A DNA stretch of 13,987 nucleotides from contig MVQY01000181.1 of NCBI GenBank assembly GCA_002067325.1, positions 1 through 13,987 of the forward strand. The letters run 5' to 3'. A program made the position numbers and the translations under genes. This document shows, piece by piece, positions 4,957 to 11,911 of the stretch. The first letter of the stretch is position 1; the number at the start of each line of letters is the position of its first letter. This DNA comes from Methanobacterium sp. PtaU1.Bin097 (GTDB taxonomy: Archaea > Methanobacteriota > Methanobacteria > Methanobacteriales > Methanobacteriaceae). A model generated the notes under the pieces. That model was not told the DNA's origin and searched no databases. It saw nothing but the letters and a program-made list of their open reading frames with translations.

Positions 4957-6681
4957 ATGGAACTACGGATTAAATCTAATATCATTTTCTACAATTTCCT
5001 GGCCATCATCACCGGAATTTTATGTGGAATCATTGCAATAGTCTTTCGTTATTTAATTTCAGGATTCCAATACCTGTTTTTCGATGAATTAGGGGGATTG
5101 TTAAGTGCTTTCTATCCTTATTATATAATAATCATCCCTGCAATAGGAGGGGTGTTTGTGGGGTTGTTGACCCATTACCTGGCCAAGGAAACAAAGGGAC
5201 ACGGTGTTCCAGAGGTGATAACAGCAGTTACACTCCACGGGGGCAAAATAAGGCCGATAGTTGCCGGGGTTAAAGCTTTAGCTTCCGCCATCAGTATTGG
5301 TTCCGGTGGATCTGCCGGGAAGGAGGGGCCCATCATCCAGATCGGTTCCGCTGTAGGTTCCACTGTTGCCCAGAAACTGGGACTCACACCATACCAAACC
5401 AAGGTTCTGGTAACCTGTGGGGCGGCCGGAGGAATTGCAGCCATATTCAACACACCCATCGCGGGTGTCCTCTTCGGCATAGAATTGATACTAAGGGAAG
5501 TTAAGCTCAGGTCACTGACTGCCATAATCGTATCCGCAGTCTTTGCAACCATTACAGCACAGGTTTTACTGAATTATCTGGGCGTTGAAGCCACATACAT
5601 ATTTTTCTTACCCCAGTACACCTTGAAAACGCCAGTTGAAATCCTCTTCTATATATTGTTGGGTTTGGTGGCTGGATTGGTGGCCATACTCTTCACCAAG
5701 TCGTTATATGGGGTGGAGAATATCTTTGAAAGAATAAAATCACCCGAATTTGTAAAACCTGCAATAGGTGGCCTATTTGTGGGTGTTATTGGCCTGGTTT
5801 TCTTTCTATCAGTTGGGAATCCCTACGTGTTTGGGATTGGATTTGATACCATGAGCCTGTTGTTTGAGGGGCAGATCGTATTTGCAGCAATTTTTGCCTT
5901 AATTTTCTTGAAGATAATTGCAACTTCCCTAACTCTGGGTTCTGGTGGTTCTGGAGGGGTTTTCACACCAGCACTGTTCATTGGTTCCATGACTGGTGGT
6001 GCTTTCGGAACAGTGATCCATAAAATTTTCCCAACCATCACTGCAACCTATGAAGCATATGCCATTGTAGGTATGGCCGCAGTGTTTGCAGGGGGAAGTA
6101 ATGCTATTTTAACCGCAATTGTCCTGGTCTTTGAAATGACGGGTAACTACATGATAATTTTGCCGGTGATGTTAGCCTGTGTGGTAAGCACTTCATTCTA
6201 CAGGTTCTATATGGAAGATACTATCTACACCGTTAAATTAAGGCATCAAGGAATAATAATCGAACATGAGATGGATGTCAACCAGATGAAAACCATCAAG
6301 GTAAAAAATATCATGAAAACGGATGTTGAAACCGTGCCTAAAGAATTAACCCTCTTAAAGTTATCTGAAAAAATTATTAACACTGGACACATGGCATTTC
6401 CAGTTGTACAGGGACAAAATAACTTGATTGGTATCGTAACCCACTCTGACTTTGATAAAATAGACGAAAGTGATCATGTTAGGTTGAAGGTGGAGGATGT
6501 GATGACTGAAGAGTTGATCACCGCACAGCCAGACGATACTCTAGAAGATGTCCTGGTTAAGATTGGAGATGAAGAGTTATCCCATTTTCCAGTTGTTGAT
6601 CCAGAAAACCCCAATAAACTGGTGGGATTTTTCACCAAAGGAGATATAATTCGGGCTTACACTAAAAAAAGAGCGGATTAA
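4957..6681 (+). CDS. CLC-family chloride channel/transporter with CBS domain pair
   Basis: Membrane chloride transport protein, 574 aa: CLC core (about 10-430) plus two CBS domains (about 450-500 and 513-570; IMKTDVETVPK and VMTEELITAQP) that usually sense adenine nucleotides. CLC signatures: GHGVPEV at 81-87 (the GSGIP region), GKEGP at 121-125 with the gating Glu at 123, GGVFTP at 333-338 and a Tyr near 415 (SFYRFY) at the anion site. Two positions differ from E. coli ClC-ec1: the anion-binding Ser of GSGIP is His82, and the internal proton glutamate (second E of FIIEEM) is Leu177 in LFGIELILR, so passive conduction or altered coupling is possible. ATG 4957 is directly preceded by GGTGA; an ATG at 4942 runs into a stop. 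Divergent from padR, with its own promoter. Confidence 0.93.
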   Translation: MELRIKSNIIFYNFLAIITGILCGIIAIVFRYLISGFQYLFFDELGGLLSAFYPYYIIIIPAIGGVFVGLLTHYLAKETKGHGVPEVITAVTLHGGKIRPIVAGVKALASAISIGSGGSAGKEGPIIQIGSAVGSTVAQKLGLTPYQTKVLVTCGAAGGIAAIFNTPIAGVLFGIELILREVKLRSLTAIIVSAVFATITAQVLLNYLGVEATYIFFLPQYTLKTPVEILFYILLGLVAGLVAILFTKSLYGVENIFERIKSPEFVKPAIGGLFVGVIGLVFFLSVGNPYVFGIGFDTMSLLFEGQIVFAAIFALIFLKIIATSLTLGSGGSGGVFTPALFIGSMTGGAFGTVIHKIFPTITATYEAYAIVGMAAVFAGGSNAILTAIVLVFEMTGNYMIILPVMLACVVSTSFYRFYMEDTIYTVKLRHQGIIIEHEMDVNQMKTIKVKNIMKTDVETVPKELTLLKLSEKIINTGHMAFPVVQGQNNLIGIVTHSDFDKIDESDHVRLKVEDVMTEELITAQPDDTLEDVLVKIGDEELSHFPVVDPENPNKLVGFFTKGDIIRAYTKKRAD

Positions 6682-6801
6682 AAATATACTGATTTACAAT
6701 TGTAGATAAATTTTGAAGGGGTAAATAAATAGCAAATCATATCTTTATCCACGGTCCATAGTTATATCAATAAATTTTCCTGATGAAAATGGATAGATTC
6801 T

Positions 6802-6811
6802 TTTATAAAGG
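6802..6811 (+). promoter_or_regulatory. Probable TATA box of the acyltransferase gene
   Basis: TTTATAAAGG at 6802-6811 predicts a start of transcription near 6830 and a leader of about 28 bases. The leader has only a weak AGGT as ribosome binding site. The rest of the 6682-6857 gap shows no further feature and no clear terminator for the upstream CLC gene. Confidence 0.4.
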
Positions 6812-6857
6812 TTTTTAATAATTTTAATAGTGATAATAATAAATAGGTCTGATTTCT

Positions 6858-7961
6858 ATGCGAAAATATTTTATGGATAATCTACGATGGCTTATAATTC
6901 TGGTACTCTTCCCTTATCATACTTTGATCATCTACAGTGGCATTGGATCGTATTATTTCCACGTGACGAATAACATCTTTGCCAACGCATTTCTTTTAAC
7001 CTTCGCCCCCTGGTTTATGCAGTTATTATTTGTGATTGCAGGGATTGCCACGTTCTATTCCCTGAAAAAGAGAACCTCAACACAATACCTGAAAGAAAGG
7101 GTGTCGAAACTTCTGATCCCTATGGTTTCCGGTATGATCCTGGTGATACCCATAAGCGTTTACTTCGGTTTACTTTACAGTGGCTATACCGGGAGTTTCC
7201 TGAATTTATGGTGGAATATCTTCACTAACCCGAGTCATTTAGGGGATGGATTAGCCCTTGGTCCGCTGTGGTTCCTGCTGTACCTCTTCATAGTATCCCT
7301 GATGGCACTTCCTGTCATCCTGATATATGGGAAACGAAACTTCCCCATAGAAAAGTACACCATACCCAAACTGCTTTTACTGGTCTTTCCCCTCGCCATA
7401 GGAAGCTATTTACTCAATTTATACCCTGATAAAAGTATAATCGAGTTCTTTTTACTCTTCGTCTTTGGATACTTCTTTTTATCTGACGATGTTGTCCAGG
7501 AAAAATTGGAAAAGTGGAGATGGCCCTTGTTCATCTCATTTGCAGTTTTGACCGCCATCTACGTTGCAATAACTGCGGGTAGCTTCGGTTCTGGGGGAAA
7601 TGCCGTTACCACTACTACAGTAACAGTCTCTTTATCCACTATCATCACCGGATTTCTGATAAAAATGTACACCAGCCTTATCCTATGGCTGGGGGTGCTG
7701 GGTATAATGGGAATGGGCAAACACTACCTGGAATTCAAAAATAAGAGAACTTTATACCTTTCCGCAGTGTCATTTCCCATATACATATTCCACATAGTCT
7801 GGATCAACATGTTCGCCTACTACCTGATAAACTGGATACCAGACCAGATGGCTATCCAAGTCGTCCTCATCATGCTCTTGAGCTTCGTATTCACCATCGC
7901 CACCATCGAAGTTATAAGGAGAATCCCCGGAATCAGAACCATTTTCGGAATGAAGGGTTAG
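6858..7961 (+). CDS. Membrane acyltransferase, acyltransferase-3 family
   Basis: Integral membrane O-acyltransferase, 367 aa with about ten hydrophobic helices. The family hallmark is at the N-terminus: MDNLRWLIILVLFPYHTLI, with R10 and the catalytic-type H21 at the end of helix 1. Other family features are LLFVIAGIATFYSLKKRT, YLKERVSKLLIPMVSG after helix 3, GPLWFLLYLFIVSLMALP, and SFPIYIFHIVW near the C-terminus. Members transfer acetyl or other acyl groups to extracytoplasmic sugars, lipids or surface polymers; the acceptor cannot be told from sequence, and a cell-surface glycan or membrane lipid is a guess. Monocistronic: own promoter upstream and a convergent gene downstream. Its stop codon lies inside the first unit of the repeat array at 7955-8077. 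Confidence 0.9.
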   Translation: MRKYFMDNLRWLIILVLFPYHTLIIYSGIGSYYFHVTNNIFANAFLLTFAPWFMQLLFVIAGIATFYSLKKRTSTQYLKERVSKLLIPMVSGMILVIPISVYFGLLYSGYTGSFLNLWWNIFTNPSHLGDGLALGPLWFLLYLFIVSLMALPVILIYGKRNFPIEKYTIPKLLLLVFPLAIGSYLLNLYPDKSIIEFFLLFVFGYFFLSDDVVQEKLEKWRWPLFISFAVLTAIYVAITAGSFGSGGNAVTTTTVTVSLSTIITGFLIKMYTSLILWLGVLGIMGMGKHYLEFKNKRTLYLSAVSFPIYIFHIVWINMFAYYLINWIPDQMAIQVVLIMLLSFVFTIATIEVIRRIPGIRTIFGMKG

Positions 7962-8077
7962 CAAGGATCTCCTTGAAAAGAGGGGTAACAAGTACCCCCT
8001 TAAAAGTAGGGTTTAATAAGGCTTAAAAAGGGTTAACAAGGCCCCACCCTTGAAAAAAAAGGTTAATAGGGCTTAAA
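7955..8077. repeat. Degenerate five-unit repeat array filling a convergent gap
   Basis: Five imperfect direct units occupy the space between two convergent genes: 7955-7979, 7982-8005, 8009-8028, 8030-8056 and 8061-8077. They share GGGTTAAYAAGG at the left and (C)CTTRAAAA at the right. Unit 1 contains CAAGG-ATCT-CCTTG, unit 2 GGGGTA-ACAAG-TACCCC, and unit 4 CAAGG-CCCCAC-CCTTG, so most can form small hairpins. Unit 1 contains the TAG of the acyltransferase and unit 5 the TAA of the FMN dehydrogenase. A role as a two-way termination or processing zone is plausible. Confidence 0.6.
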
Positions 8078-9314
8078 TTTTATCCAAGATATCCATATCA
8101 ACCTCACGAAGTGTGTCGCATCCCGTGAGTATCATGGCCCGGGTAAAGTCAGCTAAGACATAGTCGAAGTACATCTTAACTGCCTCAGTTCCCCCACCAA
8201 CGCATACCTGTAAAAGGGGACGGCCGATAAGGGCTATATCTGCACCTAACGCCAGTACTTTCAGGACATCGAACCCGGTCCGCACGGTCCCATCGGCCAG
8301 GACAGGTACCTTACCACTTATCTCCTCCGCAATATCCGGGAGCACCTCTGCCACGCCTAGGCCGTAATCTAAGACCCTACCGCCATGATTAGATACGTAG
8401 CATGCGCTGGCACCGGAATCAACCACCTTAACCGCGTCTTCTGTACTCATTATGTCCTTGAAGATCACTGGTTTATCTGTGGAGTCCACCAGTTCCTTCA
8501 GATCATCTTCACCCTTCCGGTACACACTTTTATCGCTGCGATCCCAGTAGGTGGACCCGGCACCTCCCAGATCAACTCCTATGGCAATTACGTCCAGTTT
8601 TTCTGCAAGCTGGAAGAGTTCAAGCAGCCGTTTTTGGGACATGGGTTTGAAGAAGGGGATCCCATAACCATTGTTCTTCCCCACAGTAGTCACACCTAAA
8701 TCTTTAGGTGCGCTGGAGGTGGTCCCCACGGTACCGATGGTTCCAAATTCCTCTGCTCCCTTTAAAAGACCCCAGTAAAAGTCTTCCTCGGCCATGGAAT
8801 CGTTCATGCTGTGTTTTACGCCGGATAAGGGTGCGCCCATTACCGGGGCTTTGATCTCCCATCCCAAGAATGATGTGGACATCTCTGGCTGGCGGTGGGG
8901 CTTGACCACCTTCATCTTCAGCCGGTACTCTGCCAGGGCTTTGTAGTTTGCTTCGAAGTTTTTACCCTGTCCAGCACCTCCCATGCCAATGGGGGCGCCA
9001 TACTTCTGCCCGCCGCAGGTATGGTCCAGATCACCGTTGCACACTGGATAAACACCGCATAGGCCAGCGAGTTTCTCCCTACCACGGGCCCGGTAGTAAT
9101 TTAAATTCTTTTGGGTGGGTTCCTGACTATCCACACTTTGAGAAGTGCTCTCACCATCCAGGGGGTGCAGACAGCATTTAATGGCTCCGCAGACAGGGCA
9201 GCGGTAAGAATCAGGTATATCATCCACTCTGGTTCCCGGGGCGAGGTTCAACTTGGCATCTCCCCTTTCCTCATCATAAACAAAGACTTTACAGTTCATA
9301 CACATGTATATCAT
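8073..9314 (-). CDS. Rubredoxin-fused FMN-dependent alpha-hydroxyacid dehydrogenase
   Basis: Two-part redox enzyme, 413 aa. Residues 1-44 are a rubredoxin-type iron domain: Y-M-C5-M-N-C8, a Tyr-Asp-Glu stretch, GTRVDDIP, then C39-P-V-C42-G. After a low-complexity linker (45-70) comes a flavin TIM barrel of the glycolate/lactate oxidase family: APVMGAPLSG, the flavin-contacting lysine in PVIFKDIMS (K286), the catalytic SNHGGRVLD (H310, R313), the FMN phosphate region LADGTVRTGFDVLKVLALGA, and IGRP. It should oxidise a 2-hydroxy acid and pass electrons to the Fe site, or run in reverse; lactate, glycolate and malate are all possible substrates. Three further cysteines, C86, C92 and C100, precede the barrel in a segment that may bind a metal. 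Start ATG 9314 has AGGTGA 9 bases upstream. It lies 57 bases after frdB. Confidence 0.85.
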   Translation of the reverse strand: MIYMCMNCKVFVYDEERGDAKLNLAPGTRVDDIPDSYRCPVCGAIKCCLHPLDGESTSQSVDSQEPTQKNLNYYRARGREKLAGLCGVYPVCNGDLDHTCGGQKYGAPIGMGGAGQGKNFEANYKALAEYRLKMKVVKPHRQPEMSTSFLGWEIKAPVMGAPLSGVKHSMNDSMAEEDFYWGLLKGAEEFGTIGTVGTTSSAPKDLGVTTVGKNNGYGIPFFKPMSQKRLLELFQLAEKLDVIAIGVDLGGAGSTYWDRSDKSVYRKGEDDLKELVDSTDKPVIFKDIMSTEDAVKVVDSGASACYVSNHGGRVLDYGLGVAEVLPDIAEEISGKVPVLADGTVRTGFDVLKVLALGADIALIGRPLLQVCVGGGTEAVKMYFDYVLADFTRAMILTGCDTLREVDMDILDKI

Positions 9315-9371
9315 CTTAACAGCTCACCTACAGTTTTAAATGAATTTTAAAGATTAAAAACATTTATTTTA

Positions 9372-10148
9372 TCATTTCCTTTTGTTCAACTGGTTTATCG
9401 CCTGCCTTATGGCGACGATGGGGGGAACATTCCTGGGGCAGACCCGGTAACAATCTCCGTAGGATTCACAGGCCCACCAACCATTGAGGATATCTCCTTT
9501 TTCCAGTCGAGAGTCTCCTTCCTCCTCCCGGGGGTCGATGTAGAACCGGTACAGTTTGGCCAGGGCTGCTGGTCCCAGATATTCAGGATTCTCTCCCACA
9601 ACCGGGCAGGCAGCATGGCAGGCACCGCAGAGGATGCAGTTGGCGTACACCCCCAGTTCTTTAACCGCCCCGGGATCCATCAGTCGTTCCTTTTCTGGAT
9701 CAGGTCCTGCCGGACGGAAAGTCGGCTCTACCAAGCGGTAGTACTGGAAAAACAGGTCCATATCAACCACCAGGTCCCTGATTACAGGTAAATGGGGGAG
9801 GGGTTCTACCAATACTTCTTCCTCAGGGTTCCAGGATATATCCTCGTCGGCCCGGGATATATCTTCATCAGTAACAGTTTCAGGAACCTTATCTTTCAGA
9901 AGATCTTCCACCTGGCTACGGCAGGCGAGGCGGGGGACCTTGTTGATTAGCATGGCGCATGTTCCACACACTGCCCCCCGGCAAGAGTAACGGAAGGCCA
10001 GTGAATCATCGTATTTCTCCTGGATCTGGAATAATGCACCTAAAACCGTCATCCCGGGGTGGGGCTCCACCTCAAAGGTATCATAGTGGGGAAATTCCAT
10101 TTCATGGTTGAACCGGTAAACTTTTATCTTTGGGTTAACTTTTATCAC
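9372..10148 (-). CDS. frdB: Fumarate reductase/succinate dehydrogenase iron-sulfur subunit
   Basis: Electron-transfer subunit, 258 aa. Residues 1-100 are a plant-ferredoxin-like [2Fe-2S] domain: SC56RGAVC61GTC64 and later C76. Residues 140-258 are the alpha-helical domain with C171-I-L-C174-G-A-C177-H-A-A-C181-P and C227-ESYGD-C233-YRV-C237-P, the standard set for [4Fe-4S] and [3Fe-4S] clusters. All eleven cluster cysteines are present. The segment CPVVGENPEYLGPAA recalls E. coli FrdB (G where SdhB has its quinone-site Trp). The protein ends at the normal SdhB/FrdB length and lacks the cysteine-rich HdrB-like (CCG) half of classical TfrB. No membrane-anchor gene adjoins. GTG start at 10148 overlaps the frdA stop by one base (TAGTG), with GAGGAG about 11 bases upstream, so translation is coupled to frdA. 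Confidence 0.92.
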   Translation of the reverse strand: MIKVNPKIKVYRFNHEMEFPHYDTFEVEPHPGMTVLGALFQIQEKYDDSLAFRYSCRGAVCGTCAMLINKVPRLACRSQVEDLLKDKVPETVTDEDISRADEDISWNPEEEVLVEPLPHLPVIRDLVVDMDLFFQYYRLVEPTFRPAGPDPEKERLMDPGAVKELGVYANCILCGACHAACPVVGENPEYLGPAALAKLYRFYIDPREEEGDSRLEKGDILNGWWACESYGDCYRVCPRNVPPIVAIRQAINQLNKRK

Positions 10149-11851
10149 TAGTAAACACGCTCCTCTAGTTCGAACATGCCCAGCTTAACCGGTTTATAGG
10201 AAACACGCATTTCATCATCTTTTAAATCTATCAGGGTGTGTTTCAGGAACTTAACATCATCACGCCCTGGGTAATCAGTCCTGAAATGGGATCCTCTGCT
10301 TTCCTCTCGGGCGATGGCGCTTCGGGCCACGGCCTCAGATAAAAGGAGCATTCCCTCCAGTTCCAGGAACCTTACCAGGGCCTGGTTGAGTTCACGCTTA
10401 CTGTTTTGAAGGGACACCCGGGGCAGCTGTTTCTGCAGTTTTTTTATCTCCTGGAGGCTTTCCTGCATCTCCTGTTTTTCCCGCAGTATCCCAAATCCCT
10501 GGGACATGGTGCGGGTCATGGCCTCCCTGATCTGGAAGAGGTTTTCTCCTTCTTCCCGGCCCAGTATATCCCCTATCTTAATGTCCATGTTTATCATGGC
10601 TGTCTTTATTGGCCCTTCTTCGGTAAAATTAATACTAGAAACGTCTTCGATTATCTTATCGGCAACCAGCCGCCCGAAGACCACTGTCTCCAGGAGGGAA
10701 TTTCCTCCCAGACGGTTGGCTCCGTGGACGCTGATACAGGCGCATTCGCCGGCAGCGTATAACCCTGGGATACTGGTCGCACCGCCCATACCCACATCGA
10801 CACCACCCATGGAGTAATGCTGACCGGGCTGGACCGGTATCTTCTCCTCTATGGGGTCTACACCGGCAAAATCCATGGCTATCTGCCTTATCCCCGGCAA
10901 CCTCTCCCTGATTTTATCCGGTCCCAGGTGGCGCAGGTCAAGGTACAGGTAACCTCCCGGGTAGGCCCTTCCCTCTGCAATTTCCTGCTCCATAGCCCGA
11001 GATATCACATCACGGGCTGCCAGGTCCCGGGTGCGGGGTGCGTAGCCCTCCATGAACCGTTTCTCATCTTTATTTAGGAGTATCCCTCCTTCGCCACGGG
11101 CTCCCTCGGTTATCAGGATGTTGGTGCCGTAGAGGGTGGTGGGGTGGAACTGGACGAACTCCATGTCCTTAAGCTGGGCACCGGCCTCTAAAGCTAAAGA
11201 CGCCCCCTCTCCTGTGTTGATGAGTGCGTTGGTTGATCTATCATATATCCGGCCGAAGCCACCGGTGGCCAGGAGGACTGCCCGGGCCTGAAACCCGTGG
11301 ACCTCCCCAGTCATGATATCCAGTGCCGTGCAACCTACACACCGTCCCTCATCTATTACCAGGGAGGTGAGGTAGAATTCCTCGTAAACCGGGATTTCCC
11401 GGCCAACCATATTCTCGTAGAGGGTGTGGAGGGCGTTGTGGCCGGTGCGGTCCGCTGCATAACAGGTCCTGGGAAATCCCGCCCCTCCGAAGGGGCGCTG
11501 GGCTATCTTCCCGTTTTCCAGTCTGGACCATACCGTTCCCATATGTTCTAATTCGATTACTGTGCGTGGTGCTTCACGGCACATGAGTTCCACGGCGTCC
11601 TGGTCGGCCAGGTAATCGGATCCCTTCACTGTATCGTAGGCGTGGTTCTTCCAGCTATCTTTAACACCACCCTCTCCTTCCACGTTTCCCAGGGAAGCGT
11701 TCATTCCTCCCTGGGCTGCTACAGAATGAGAACGTAAGGGATGGACCTTGGATATCACTGCCCCATCTAATCCGGCATCTTTTATCTGCAGGGCGGCTCT
11801 AAGTCCGGTCAATCCCCCTCCAATTATGATTACATCGTGGTGATGGATCAT
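10148..11851 (-). CDS. frdA: Fumarate reductase/succinate dehydrogenase flavoprotein subunit
   Basis: Catalytic subunit that interconverts fumarate and succinate on FAD, 567 aa. Near the N-terminus are the dinucleotide-binding motif DVIIIGGGLTGLRAA and RSHSVAAQGGMNASLGN, in which H42 matches the histidine that carries covalent FAD in SdhA/FrdA. Active-site residues are in place: H236 (QFHPTTLYG), E249 and R252 (TEGARGEGG), R280 (LAARDVISRAM), H345 (QHYSMGGV) and R380 (HGANRLGGNSLLETVVFGR). The C-terminal helical domain is complete (ELNQALVRFLELEGMLLLSE, then SRGSHFRTDYP). Whether it works as reductase or dehydrogenase cannot be read from sequence; in Methanobacteriales the known activity is fumarate reduction. 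ATG 11851 is the only start before an in-frame stop and lacks a clear ribosome binding site. Lies 60 bases after fumC and overlaps frdB by one base. Confidence 0.93.
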   Translation of the reverse strand: MIHHHDVIIIGGGLTGLRAALQIKDAGLDGAVISKVHPLRSHSVAAQGGMNASLGNVEGEGGVKDSWKNHAYDTVKGSDYLADQDAVELMCREAPRTVIELEHMGTVWSRLENGKIAQRPFGGAGFPRTCYAADRTGHNALHTLYENMVGREIPVYEEFYLTSLVIDEGRCVGCTALDIMTGEVHGFQARAVLLATGGFGRIYDRSTNALINTGEGASLALEAGAQLKDMEFVQFHPTTLYGTNILITEGARGEGGILLNKDEKRFMEGYAPRTRDLAARDVISRAMEQEIAEGRAYPGGYLYLDLRHLGPDKIRERLPGIRQIAMDFAGVDPIEEKIPVQPGQHYSMGGVDVGMGGATSIPGLYAAGECACISVHGANRLGGNSLLETVVFGRLVADKIIEDVSSINFTEEGPIKTAMINMDIKIGDILGREEGENLFQIREAMTRTMSQGFGILREKQEMQESLQEIKKLQKQLPRVSLQNSKRELNQALVRFLELEGMLLLSEAVARSAIAREESRGSHFRTDYPGRDDVKFLKHTLIDLKDDEMRVSYKPVKLGMFELEERVY

Positions 11852-11911
11852 GTAAGTTACATCCGTTTTTTTTTAAGTTCTCCCCTTTTTTAATATGTAA
11901 AAATATTTAAT

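Noticed and set aside
7955..8077. CRISPR-like array
   Set aside because: Units are degenerate, short and almost contiguous, with no uniform spacers and no cas genes nearby.
9315..9371. Separate promoter for the FMN dehydrogenase gene
   Set aside because: TTTAAAAT-type stretches exist, but the predicted start would fall inside or beyond the AGGTGA ribosome binding site, so read-through from frdB seems as likely; left undecided and not listed.
9599..9616. Loss of the SdhB tryptophan pair as proof of a quinone-independent enzyme
   Set aside because: E. coli FrdB, which does use quinone, also lacks that pair and has a similar CP-x-x-G-x-NPE segment, so the residues do not decide the question.
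10406..11551. Several plus-strand frames of 80-118 codons opposite frdA
   Set aside because: Antisense shadows of a strongly conserved flavoprotein gene; no ribosome binding sites or protein-like features.
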